From positions 25,082,920 through 25,146,919 of the forward strand of contig NC_035170.2 in NCBI RefSeq assembly GCF_001659605.2: a stretch of DNA of 64,000 nucleotides, written 5' to 3'. This DNA is from Manihot esculenta. Taxonomy: Eukaryota; Streptophyta; Magnoliopsida; Malpighiales; Euphorbiaceae. The notes under the pieces are model-generated. The model saw only the letters and a list, made by a program, of their open reading frames with translations. It had not been told where the DNA came from and did not search any database. Of the stretch, positions 1-10,520 are shown in pieces (within the stretch, counting starts at the first letter, position 1; each line of letters starts with the position of its first letter). Position numbers and translations under genes: made by a program.

Positions 1-152
1 TCATCATCAAGTAAATAACTAACATAAAAAAAATTATCTTCTCTTTTTTAAGTTTTAGCTCTCCATTTTTGATAAAAAAAAAAATTCTCAATTTAATTTA
101 TTTTCTTTTCTATCACACAATTGAGCAAACAGCTATGAATCATAAAACTTAC

Positions 153-660
153 CTCCTTGAGAATGGTGAATCGAAAAATGAAGAGAGAAGGATCTCCTAG
201 CAAGCTGCCACCACCTCAAAATCAATGAAAGCCAGAGGACTAAGAACAAACCCAAAAGCCCTTTTTCTTTTTTGAGAGAAGAAAGAAAATCCTACCAAAT
301 TTTAAAAGAGAATGGCATCTTTCAGGAGGATAAATACATTGGAGAAGAGATAACATGCCACTCCACCAAAAACCCTACTCCAAAGAAGAAAGAATAAAGC
401 AATTTATCCAAACAAGGAACAACGTAACAAACAAGAACTCAAAAGCTAATACCCTGCCAGCTTTTAATACCGGCCTTGCATGGAGCTGCTATCTGCAGAA
501 GACCCTTCAGTTTGAGCGACACGTAATGCTATAAGCTCAGTGATTCTTCTGTAGTACTGTAACGTGGACAACCACCCAAACGGCCGCCGGGCCGTATAAT
601 TTTTCTTGTGGGGCTGTTATTTTATGAGATCTTTGGAAATGGGCTTTGGCAAGAATAATA
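153..660 (-). promoter_or_regulatory. Promoter and 5' UTR exon of a PUP gene left of the window
   Basis: On the minus strand this block resembles those upstream of PUP1, PUP2 and PUP3. It ends in a strong 5' splice site (AAGGAG|GTAAGT) at 153/152, as expected for a non-coding first exon. The distal part has a GC-rich GGCCCG/CGGCCG stretch and AGCCCA motifs (site II-like, reverse complement of TGGGCT). No PUP coding exon follows inside the window, so its gene should lie beyond position 1. The transcription start is not known. Confidence 0.5.
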
Positions 661-1236
661 ATTTAATTAATTTTTAATTAATAAGAATTGGATTGAATTC
701 GTCGAATTCAATGAATTCATTTCGATGCTAAATGAAATCTACGAGTAATTTTCAGATTTTGGTGATTGATTTACCGAAAAACGAAAAAAAAAAGCTAGAA
801 TTCACCATGGATGATTGATTTTGAAAATCCAATTAATTTTTTTTTATTCATTTACAATTGATTTGTTCAGTTGTGAATTTCTCACAGATTATTTGTGTTA
901 AAAGGGTGAGATGAATATGATCTTCCATGGAAAACAGAAGGCTGATTATGCAAATTCTTGAATGGCTGACAAAATTTATCATCTCAAATCTTAAAAGTAA
1001 CTATAATGCAGATTATTAGGAATCATTGGAGATTTGATCCTTGGAAAATCAACTTCTAACAGATCATTAGATAGAATATTAAATAAGGAAAGCAAGCCTA
1101 GGGGAGCATTTAGCATAAAATTAAAAGCAAAAGATTGTAAAGAAGCAACTCTCTTATTGCACATATCTCTCATTTATGAAACTTAAGTAACAAATATAAA
1201 CAAGAACTCATTATTCAATACATGATTAAGATGCTT
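661..1236. other. Non-coding 3' flank of PUP1
   Basis: AT-rich DNA between the upstream block of the off-window gene and the PUP1 stop codon. It is repeated at about 7097-7670. The part near 1000-1236 probably includes the PUP1 3' UTR. I see no gene. Confidence 0.5.
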
Positions 1237-2183
1237 CTAATTTTGAAGCCTGATTCTAAGTCTCTTGTTTTGCTGGAGCTCACCATAGAAGTAAGAAATG
1301 AATCCCCAGAGAGATAAACCCAGAGAAATTCCTTTCTCAACTCTGAATTTTTCATGGTAGAACAACACAGCTAATGTCTCTGTCACAGGCAGCAGAGTAG
1401 CTATTATAATACCTGAGAGCAATGAAGAATGACAGAAAACCACACCAATTGCTCCCATGAAGGAGCATTGCCAAAACACTGCAGTAAAGACCAACACTAG
1501 ATAATATTTTGCTCTTCCAAGCTCGAATTCTCTTGCCTCTCTTGGAATTGCCTGCATCAAGCCATGCCAGTTACATTATCCTTTTTAAGGGGAGCATTAG
1601 TTAGATACAGTTAGTAAAAGCTAAGCAATCCCATGTCTAAAGTTGATGGCAAAATTCTTGTGTTTATAAATTCATAGAAATCAAATTTGGTTGGTGGGAA
1701 AGTTTGAAGTGAAAATCCGAATTAATTTGAATTTAAGAAAGAAATCAAGGATCATAACTGTTCAACTCCAAAAGACATGTCTATTGCTTAATTAATAACT
1801 ATTATTATGAAAAGTTATGTTCAAAGATTAAGGCTATAAGTACATGTTTAGTTAAATCATTTGATCTTATCCTTTCGAAATTCGTCTCTTATTTTCTCAT
1901 TATCTACTGCAGACATTCATAAACAATTTCCATTCTATTCCTAAGGGCATTCTATAGTTGTTGTATAGAATTCATTTTCAATCCAGCAGCAACACACAGT
2001 GAGGGCATAATTCCTTACAAATCAGTGATCTCACATACAAAGTATCATATTCTTACTGTTTATTTTGTTCTAACAGCAATGAATTAGAGGATAAGTACTT
2101 TCCTAATCAAAAGATACTCCCATTGACGACATGTTCTTGGATATATATGTAAGCTTATACAAACATGCGTGTGCATGTGCGAG

Positions 2184-2240
<57 letters not shown>

Positions 2241-2999
2241 AGAGAGAGGAGAAACCACGAAATCCTTGTGCAGAAGCATCCCAATGGTGCAGAATGCAGT
2301 AGCAAAGAATGACAAAACCATCTGCATCTCCATAACTAAAGTGTAAGTGATGGTCTGCTTTGTTTTCTTATACGTCAACTCGATCAAAGGCAGCACAAAC
2401 CCATAAAGTGCTGAAGCTCCAAGTGTCATAAAAACTCCAATAAAGTACTGTTTGTTGGTTTCATGAGCAGGGCGATCAGAACTAGCATGGAGGACTAAAA
2501 TAACAGCTCCAATTGACAATAAGAAAATTGCATTAACGGTAAAATGAGTGAACTTTTGCTTGACCAAAATATAAGCAAATCCAGCAGTAAAGCCCAGTTG
2601 GGTAGCAATTATAAGAGCAGAAGTCGAGACAGGTAGAAGAGAGACTCCATATGCAGAAAGAAAATCATCCAAGCCAGTAAGAACACCTATAACAGCACAA
2701 GCTAGGAATAGATGGGGGCTTATATAGAAGAGCTCCGTCCTCGAACCCTTCTTTTTTCGACGATATGAATATGAAATAATGAGAGGAAATATAATAAATG
2801 GCCAACCAGCTGTCTGCAGAAAGCTTGATGTCCACACACTCTTACCACCTTTCAAGAAGTAGAGACGCAGGACAAGTGGACCTCCACAGTTGCCTATGGC
2901 TAACATTGCACCATTCAGTATGAGAAGGAATTTCTTCAGGGACTTGCTCATCTTCTCTTCTTCACCTGATTCTTGGTTATTACTAATGTCGGTCTCCAT
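1237..2999 (-). CDS. Purine permease family transporter, PUP1 of the array
   Basis: A two-exon gene: exon 1 at 2999-2256 and exon 2 at 1551-1237. The 704-nt intron has GT-AG borders in phase 0, giving 352 residues, normal for plant purine permeases (drug/metabolite transporter superfamily). These plasma-membrane proton-coupled carriers take up adenine, cytokinins and related bases; the substrate here is unknown. Visible family features are the N-terminal GPLVLRLYFLKGGKSVW segment, a TGLDDFL-AYGVSLLPVST loop, IPREAREFELG just after the splice junction, and the C-terminal [12 protein letters not shown]. About ten hydrophobic segments are present. The intron holds a long CT tract close to its 5' splice site. 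The start ATG at 2999 lies 17 nt after a likely 3' splice site in the leader (intron 3017-3822). The protein differs from PUP3 at only two positions, S/F and R/K in exon 2. Confidence 0.9.
2187..2236. repeat. (GA)25 microsatellite in the PUP1 intron
   Basis: About 25 perfect GA units, followed by a short imperfect GA stretch to 2250. In the gene's sense this is a (CT)n tract starting within about 20 nt of the 5' splice site. PUP3 has about 24 units at the same place (8619-8666), and PUP2 has only a short remnant near 5321-5342. Confidence 0.9.
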
Positions 3000-3822
3000 C
3001 TTTGCAAGCTCAGTATCTGCTTACTTTCAAGAATCAACATAGAATGGATAATGTCAGTGATATTGCAAAAGTTCTTGGCAACCTATTTAAACATACAAAT
3101 TAAGCAAAGAACATGATGGGATCAACGACAACAAGTTGTGCATTGAAGTCTTAGCACTCTTCAAAGCTTCAATCTGGAAAGCTTTGAATCATGAAAGGAT
3201 GCTAACTTCAATGTGCAACTTGTTATTAAAGAATTTTGTCATTTACGTGTCTCGCATCAGAACATGAAGACATAAAAATGCTTTCATGGTATGAAAACAA
3301 GGCCTGCTAAATTTAAATTGATTCATTTCACATTCACTTCTCTAAAAGGAGTTGCAGATCATTGCACCAGATAAACTAAGAGTAATATCCAGGTTTTTCG
3401 GGTTTACATGTCCAATCAGTAAGCTCCATTTGGAGCTAGAACAGAAATAGATTATTTCAGTTTAATACACAGGGAAGGAGCCAGAATTAACCATGGATGC
3501 TTGATTTTAAACATGGTTTTCCTTCTAACAAATCATTACATGAGAACATAAATCAAGACCATCACCCTTCAGAATTCAGATAAATGAAACATCAATTCTC
3601 TAAAATTTTTAATTCCTATCAGAAAAGAAAATAATAATAAAAGATTTTATAAACAAGTTATAAATGCATACTTAACATAATATAAACAACATAATAAAAA
3701 AAAAATTATAAATTTATTTTTTTTAATCCATTTCATCATCAAGTAAGTAACTAATGTTAAAATTAATTATTTTAATTTCTATCACACAATTAAGCAAACA
3801 GCTATTAATAAAAAAAAATTAC
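3000..3822 (-). other. Leader intron and 5' UTR of PUP1
   Basis: Between the PUP1 start codon and its presumed first exon I see a 3' splice site (GCAG at 3020-3017, exon resuming at 3016) and a 5' splice site at 3822. The rest is AT-rich and partly matches 9430-9944. The stretch 3125-3590 has no counterpart in the second copy. No coding potential is visible. Confidence 0.45.
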
Positions 3823-4400
3823 CTCCTTGAGTATGGTGAATTGAAAAATGAACAGAGAAAGATCTCCTAGCAAGCTGCCACCACCTCAAAATCAATGAAC
3901 AACAGAAGACTAAGAACAAACCCAAAAGCCCATTTTTGAGAGAAGAAAGAAAATCCTACAAATTTATATGGTAGCTAAAGAGAATAATGGCAGTATATAG
4001 AAAAAGCCATAAAACTCTCGCATCTTTCAGGAAGATAAATACATTGGAGAAGAGATGTGGACAAGCCACTCCACCAAAACCCCTCGTTCCAAAGAACAAA
4101 GCATCAAGAAATTTATCCAAACAAGGAAGAACCCAAGAGTCAATACCTCAAGGTAGAAAGAAACTGCAGCTTTTAATACCAGCCTTGCATGGAGCTGCCG
4201 GCTGCAGAAAGATCCTTCACTTAGAGGGACACGTATTGCTATAAGCTCAGAGATTCTCTTGTAGTACTGTAACGTGGACAACCACCCAAACGGGCCGCCG
4301 GGCCGTGCAATTTTTCTTTTTGGGCTGTTGTTTTTATGAGATCTTTTGAAATGGGCTTTCCCCATTAGACAATAATAATAATTTGTTGATTTCAAATTTC
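3823..4400 (-). promoter_or_regulatory. PUP1 promoter and non-coding first exon
   Basis: On the minus strand the block runs from AGCCCA (site II-like) motifs near 4320-4365 through a GC-rich GGCCCGGCGGCCCG stretch near 4290-4310. It continues to a CTATATACTG TATA-like box near 3990-4000 and ends in a 5' splice site (AAGGAG|GTAATT) at 3823/3822. The TATA-like segment lies inside about 36 bp missing from the PUP2-type upstream blocks at 153-660 and 6591-7080. The first exon is probably about 140 nt if that box is used; this is inference. Confidence 0.45.
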
Positions 4401-4928
4401 TTAAATTGTTGTATGCAATTGCAAACTATCAGTTTTTTATTTATACTTTTTATTCCCTTATTCTCATAATTTTTATAAATTAAAAAAAATTGATAAAAAT
4501 TTTAAAATAAATAGAGTAATTAAGTTAAATATTTATAATCATAAAAAAATTGAAAAATCAAATTGATTTATTTCTTTATACTAAAGGGCACAAAAATCGA
4601 TAAAATTAATAGGTTACAAAACGAGATATTATAAAGGGAATATTTTATTTATTCTTTAGACTATGTATTTTAAATTGCTCACATGAAATCATTACTAAAT
4701 ATAAGCCAGAATTTTTTTTTTTTACATCGTATGGCAGTTGCAGGATTGAAGTACAAATTAAAACTATGAAGAGCAGAAATTGGTTAATAATATGATAGCA
4801 TATATGAATTCAACCCAATTATGGAAGAAAATCCATATACTTATACAAAAAATAGGAAAGGCATGATCAATCTAACAATTGTTTCTCAATATGAAGAACT
4901 TATTATTCAACACATGATTAAGGCGATT
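4401..4928. other. AT-rich spacer between the PUP1 promoter and the PUP2 3' end
   Basis: No gene seen. The part up to 4833 matches 10519-11113. The duplication breakpoint lies at about 4833/4834. Confidence 0.5.
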
Positions 4929-6093
4929 CTAATTTTGAAGCCTGATTCTAAGTTTCTTGTTTTGCTGGAACTCACCATAGAAGTAAGAAATGAATCCCCA
5001 AAGAGACAAACCCAGAGAAATCGCTTTCTCAGCATGGAATTTTTCATGGTAGAACAACACAGCTAATATCTCTGTCACAGGCAGCAAGGCAGCAATTATA
5101 ATACCTGAGAGCAACGATGAATGATAGAAAACAACAGCAATTGCTCCCAGGAAGAAGAATTACCAAAACACTGCAGTACAAATCAACACTAGATAATATG
5201 TTGCTTTCCCAAGCTCGAACTCTCTTGCCTCTCTTGGAATTGCCTGCATAGAATATGAATTAGAGGAATGAGAACTTGTTCTTGAATATATATGTAAGCT
5301 TATGTTTGTGTATATGCCTAAGAGAGAGAGAGAAAGAGAGGAGAAAAACCGCAAAATCCTTGTGCAGAAGCATCCCAATGGCGCAGAATGCAGAAGCAAA
5401 GAAAGACAAAACCATCTGCATCTCCATAACTAGAGTGTAAGTGATGGTCTGCTTTGCTTTCTTATATGTCAACTCCATCAATGGCAGCACAAATCCATAA
5501 AGCACTGAAGCTCCAAGTGTCATAAAGAATCCAATAAAGTATTGTTTGTTGGTTTCATGAGCAGGACGATCAGAACTAGCATGGAGGACAAGGATGAAAG
5601 CTCCAATTGTCAATAAGAAAATTGCATTAATAGTAAAAGGTGTGAACTTTTGCTTGACCAAAATAAAAGCAAATGCAGCAGTAAAGCCGAGTTGGGTAGC
5701 AATGATAAGAGAATAAGTGGATACAGGTAGAAGAGAAACACCGTATGCAGCAAGAAAATCATCCAAGCCAGTAAGAACACCAATAACAGCGCAGGCTAGA
5801 AAGAGATGAGGGGTTATATAGAAGAGCTTGGTCATGGAACTATTCTTCCTTCGACGAAAGAAGTATGAAGCAATGAGAGGAAAGATGATGAACGGCCAAC
5901 CAGCTGTTTCCAAAAAGCAAGAAATCCAGACACTCTTACCCCCTTTCAAGAAGTAGAGACGCTGGACCAGTGGACCTACGCAACAGCCTGTTGCTAATAG
6001 TGCACTGTTCACTATGAGCAGAAATTTCTTCAGGGATTTGCTCATCTTCTCCACTTCACCTGATTCTTGGTTATTACTAGTGTCGGTCTCCAT
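4929..6093 (-). pseudogene. Purine permease PUP2 with an in-frame stop codon
   Basis: The gene has the same layout as PUP1 and PUP3: exon 1 at 6093-5350 (744 nt) and exon 2 at 5243-4929 (315 nt), exactly the exon lengths of its neighbours. The intron is only 106 nt instead of about 700. In exon 2 the codon after the conserved AVFW motif is TAA (minus strand, 5162-5160), where PUP1 and PUP3 have CAA for glutamine. The frame is otherwise open to the normal stop. Translation would give a 275-residue product lacking the last 77 residues and several membrane segments, so function is doubtful. Exon 1 is clearly diverged from PUP1 (for example NSALLATGCC against NGAMLAIGNC), so it is an older paralogue. 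A sequencing error or a polymorphic allele cannot be excluded. Confidence 0.8.
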
Positions 6094-6590
6094 CTCTGCA
6101 ACCCCAGAATCTGCTCGCTTTCAAAGAATCACAGTTCATAAAAAAAAAAAAGTTCTATTTTCTTCTAAGCTACTTTAAAGAAAATCAGAAAATCTCATTT
6201 TTATTACTCTCTTCCCTTTTTAATAATTGTTATTCAAGCAAATAAATTAAGAATATTATATTTCTTTGTTTCTTTTTCCTCCTTTTCATTAGCATCCTTC
6301 AAAATAAACAAAGCATAACTGTCGGTTTTGCTTTGAAGAAAGTGATGAAAAAAAACAAGGAAAATAATAAAACCTAAAATTTTTTAATTACTATCAGAAA
6401 AGAAAATAAAAGTAAAAAGTTTTATATTGTAAAAGCATTCATCATCAAGTAAATAACTAACATAAAAAAAAATTATCTTCTCTTTTTTAAGTTTTAGCTC
6501 TCCATTTTTTATAAAAAAAAAATTCTCAATTTAATTTGTTTTCTTTTCTATCACACAATTGAGCAAACAGCTATGAATCATAAAACTTAC
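6094..6590 (-). other. Leader intron region of PUP2
   Basis: AT-rich DNA between the PUP2 start codon and the 5' splice site at 6591/6590. The end near 6439-6590 matches 1-152. No coding content seen. Confidence 0.4.
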
Positions 6591-7080
6591 CTCCTTGAGA
6601 ATGGTGAATCGAAAAATGAAGAGAGAAGGATCTCCTAGCAAGCTGCCACCACCTCAAAATCAATGAAAGCCAGAGGACTAAGAACAAACCCAAAAGCCCT
6701 TTTTTCTTTTTTGAGAGAAGAAAGAAAATCCTACCAAATTTTAAAAGAGAATGGCATCTTTCAGGAGGATAAATACATTGGAGAAGAGACTTGGACATGC
6801 CACTCCACCAAAAACCCTACTCCAAAGAAGAAAGAATAAAGCAATTTATCCAAACAAGGAACAACGTAACAAACAAGAACTCAAAAGCTAATACCCTGCC
6901 AGCTTTTAATACCGGCCTTGCATGGAGCTGCTATCTGCAGAAGACCCTTCAGTTAGAGGGACACGTAATGCTATAAGCTCAGTGATTCTTCTGTAGTACT
7001 GTAACGTGGACAGCCTCCCAAACGGCCGCCGGGCCGTATAATTTTTCTTGTTGGGCTGTTGTTTTATGAGATCTTTGGAA
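6591..7080 (-). promoter_or_regulatory. PUP2 promoter and non-coding first exon
   Basis: A copy of the block at 153-660. On the minus strand it ends in the splice donor AAGGAG|GTAAGT at 6591/6590. GC-rich and AGCCCA motifs lie near 7020-7090. It lacks the roughly 36-bp stretch with the CTATATACTG box found upstream of PUP1 and PUP3. The start of transcription is unknown. Confidence 0.45.
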
Positions 7081-7670
7081 ATGGGCTTTGGCAAGAATAA
7101 TAATTTAATTAACTTTTAATTAATAAGAATTGGATTGAATTCGTCGAATTCAATGAATTCATTTCGATGCTAAATGAAATCTGAGTAATTTTCAGATTTT
7201 GGTGATTGATTTACCGAAAAACGAAAAAAAAAAAAGCTAGAATTCACCATGGATGATTGATTTTGAAAATCCAATTAATTGTTTTTTATTCATTTACAAT
7301 TGATTTGTTCACTTGTGAATTTTCTCACAGATTATTTGTGTTAAAAGGGTGAGATGAAAATGATCTTCCATGGAAAACAGAAGGCTGATTATGCAAATTC
7401 TTGAATGGCTGACAAAATTTATCATCTCAAATCTTAAAAGTAACCATAATGCAGATTATTAGGAATCATTGGAGATTTGGCCCTTGGAAAATCAACTTCT
7501 AACAGATCATTAGATAGAATATTAAATAAGGAAAGCAGAGCATTTAGCATAAAATTAAAAGCAAAAGATTGTAAAGAAGCAACTCTCCTATTGCACATAT
7601 CTCTCATTTATGAAACTTAAGTAACAAATATATAGAAGAAGTCATTATTCAATACATGATTAAGATGCTT
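7081..7670. other. Non-coding 3' flank of PUP3
   Basis: Copy of 641-1236 with few differences. AT-rich, no gene; probably includes the PUP3 3' UTR close to 7670. Confidence 0.5.
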
Positions 7671-8615
7671 CTAATTTTGAAGCCTGATTCTAAGTTTCTT
7701 GTTTTGCTGGAGCTCACCATAGAAGTAAGAAATGAATCCCCAGAGAGATAAACCCAGAGAAATTCCTTTCTCAACTCTGAATTTTTCATGGTAGAACAAC
7801 ACAGCTAATGTCTCTGTCACAGGCAGCAGAGTAGCTATTATAATACCTGAGAGCAATGAAGAATGACAGAAAACCACACCAATTGCTCCCATGAAGAAGC
7901 ATTGCCAAAACACTGCAGTAAAGACCAACACTAGATAATATTTTGCTCTTCCAAGCTCGAATTCTCTTGCCTCTCTTGGAATTGCCTGCATCAAGCCATG
8001 CCAGTTACATTATCCATTTTATGGGGAGCATTTGTTAGATACAGTTAGTAAAAGCTAAGCAATCCCACGTCTAAAGTTGATGACAAAGTTCTTGTGTTTA
8101 TACATTCATAGAAATCAAATTTGGTTGGTGGGAAAGTTTGAAGGGAAAATCTGAATTAATTTGAATTTAAGAAAGAAATCAAGGATCATAACTGTTCAAC
8201 TCCAAAAGACATGTCTATTGCTTAATTAATAACTATTATTATGAAAAGTTATGTTCAAAGATTAAGGCTATAAGTACATGTTTAGTTAAATCATTTGATC
8301 TTAACCTTTCGAAATTCGTCTCTTATTTTCTCATTATCTACTGCAGACATTCATAAACAATTTCCATTCTACTCCTAAGGGAATTCTATAGTTATTGTAT
8401 AGAATTCATATTCAATCCAGCAGCAACAGTGAGGGCATAATTCCTTAAAAATCAGTGATCTCACATACAAAGTATCATATGTTCTTACTGTTTATTTTGT
8501 TCTAACAGCAATGAATTAGAGGATAAGTACTTTCCTAATCAAAAGATACTCCCATTGACGACATGTTCTTGGATATATATGTAAGCTTATACAAACATGC
8601 GTGTGCATGTGCGAG

Positions 8616-8670
<55 letters not shown>

Positions 8671-9429
8671 AGAGAGAGGAGAAACCACGAAATCCTTGTG
8701 CAGAAGCATCCCAATGGTGCAGAATGCAGTAGCAAAGAATGACAAAACCATCTGCATCTCCATAACTAAAGTGTAAGTGATGGTCTGCTTTGTTTTCTTA
8801 TACGTCAACTCGATCAAAGGCAGCACAAACCCATAAAGTGCTGAAGCTCCAAGTGTCATAAAAACTCCAATAAAGTACTGTTTGTTGGTTTCATGAGCAG
8901 GGCGATCAGAACTAGCATGGAGGACTAAAATAACAGCTCCAATTGACAATAAGAAAATTGCATTAACGGTAAAATGAGTGAACTTTTGCTTGACCAAAAT
9001 ATAAGCAAATCCAGCAGTAAAGCCCAGTTGGGTAGCAATTATAAGAGCAGAAGTCGAGACAGGTAGAAGAGAGACTCCATATGCAGAAAGAAAATCATCC
9101 AAGCCAGTAAGAACACCTATAACAGCACAAGCTAGGAATAGATGGGGGCTTATATAGAAGAGCTCCGTCCTCGAACCCTTCTTTTTTCGACGATATGAAT
9201 ATGAAATAATGAGAGGAAATATAATAAATGGCCAACCAGCTGTCTGCAGAAAGCTTGATGTCCACACACTCTTACCACCTTTCAAGAAGTAGAGACGCAG
9301 GACAAGTGGACCTCCACAGTTGCCTATGGCTAACATTGCACCATTCAGTATGAGAAGGAATTTCTTCAGGGACTTGCTCATCTTCTCTTCTTCACCTGAT
9401 TCTTGGTTATTACTAATGTCGGTCTCCAT
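7671..9429 (-). CDS. Purine permease family transporter, PUP3 of the array
   Basis: Exon 1 at 9429-8686 and exon 2 at 7985-7671, separated by a 700-nt GT-AG intron in phase 0, give 352 residues. Exon 1 is identical to PUP1 exon 1 over all 744 nt. Exon 2 differs by two amino acids (F for S in WQC-FMGAIG, K for R near the C-terminus). All family features described for PUP1 are present, including GPLVLRLYFLKGGKSVW, TGLDDFL-AYGVS and IPREAREFELG. The protein should be a plasma-membrane importer of purines or cytokinins; the substrate cannot be read from sequence. It sits at the right end of the array, upstream block 9945-10500, next to the TNL gene, which is also on the minus strand. Confidence 0.9.
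8619..8666. repeat. (GA)24 microsatellite in the PUP3 intron
   Basis: About 24 GA units at the same place as the PUP1 tract, one unit shorter, followed by the same short imperfect extension. Confidence 0.9.
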
Positions 9430-9944
9430 CTTTGCAAGCTCAGTATCTGCTTACTTTCAAGAAGGAACACAGAATGGATAATGTCAGTGATATTGCAAAA
9501 GTTCTTGGCAACCTATTTAAACATACAAATTACGCAAGGAACAACAAATTTTTATTGCTTTCTTCATTTTTCTCTAATTGTTATTCAGACAAATAAATTA
9601 AGAAAATTATATTTCTTTGTTTTTTTCTCCATTTCATTTATATCTTTCAAAAATAAACAAAGCATAAATATTTTGTTTACTTTGAAGAAAGTGATGAAAA
9701 AAAATAAGAAAAATAATAAAAACTAAATTTTTTAACTCCTATCAGAAAAGAAAATAATAATAAAAAAATTTTATGAACAAGTTATAAATGCATACTTAAC
9801 ATGATATAAACAACACAATAAAAAAAAAAGTTATAAACTTATTTTTTTTAATCCATTTCATCATCAAGTAAGTAACTAATGTTAAAATTAATTATTTTAA
9901 TTTCTATCACACAATTAAGCAAACAGCTATTAATAAAAAAAAAT
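9430..9944 (-). other. Leader intron region of PUP3
   Basis: AT-rich DNA between the PUP3 start codon and the presumed first exon. 9715-9944 matches 3593-3822; 9540-9715 resembles DNA upstream of PUP2 near 6200-6440. No coding content. The donor base context here is GAG|GTCATT, weaker than GTAATT (PUP1) or GTAAGT (PUP2). Confidence 0.4.
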
Positions 9945-10520
9945 GACCTCCTTGAGTATGGTGAATTGAAAAATGAACAGAGAAAGATCTCCTAGCAAGC
10001 TGCCACCACCTCAAAATCAATGAACAACAGAAGACTAAGAACAAACCCAAAAGCCCATTTTTGAGAGAAGAAAGAAAATCCTAAATTTATATGGTAGCTA
10101 AAGAGAATAATGGCAGTATATAGAAAAAGCCATAAAACTCTCGCATCTTTCAGGAAGATAAATACATTGGAGAAGAGATGTGGACAAGCCACTCCACCAA
10201 AACCCCTCGTTCCAAAGAACAAAGCATCAAGAAATTTATCCAAACAAGGAAGAACCCAAGAGTCAATACCTCAAGGTAGAAAGAAACTGCAACTTTTAAT
10301 ACCAGCCTTGCATGGAGCTGCTGGCTGCAGAAAGACCCTTCACTTAGAGGGACACGTATTGCTATAAGCTCGGAGATTCTCTTGTAGTACTGTAACGTGG
10401 ACAACCACCCAAACGGGCTGCCGGGCCGTGCAATTTTTCTTTTTGGGCTGTTGTTTTTATGAGATCTTTGGAAATGGGCTTTGCCCATTAGACAATAATA
10501 ATAATTTGTTGATTTCAAAT
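9945..10520 (-). promoter_or_regulatory. PUP3 promoter and non-coding first exon
   Basis: Copy of the PUP1 upstream block. It keeps the CTATATACTG TATA-like box near 10110-10125, the GC-rich GGCCCGGCAGCCCG stretch near 10415-10430 and AGCCCA motifs near 10445-10485. The splice donor at its end carries a C at the third intron base. Confidence 0.45.

Larger units (their letters stand above)
1..4833. repeat. Tandem segmental duplication unit, first copy (partial)
   Basis: This is the first copy of the block repeated at 6439-11113. It contains an upstream block for a gene outside the window (about 153-660), PUP1 (1237-2999) and the PUP1 upstream region (about 3823-4400). Intronic and flanking DNA differs from the second copy at a few percent of sites, while PUP exon 1 is identical. 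Confidence 0.85.

Noticed and set aside
2131..2346. Open frame on the plus strand with an Arg-Glu repeat
   Set aside because: It is only the translation of the (GA)n microsatellite, antisense to PUP1.
4027..4395. A 122-codon open frame upstream of PUP1, with a near-identical one at 10150-10518
   Set aside because: Both copies owe their similarity to the recent duplication. The related upstream blocks at 153-660 and 6591-7080 have single-base indels that break the frame, and the stretch overlaps promoter and leader signals.
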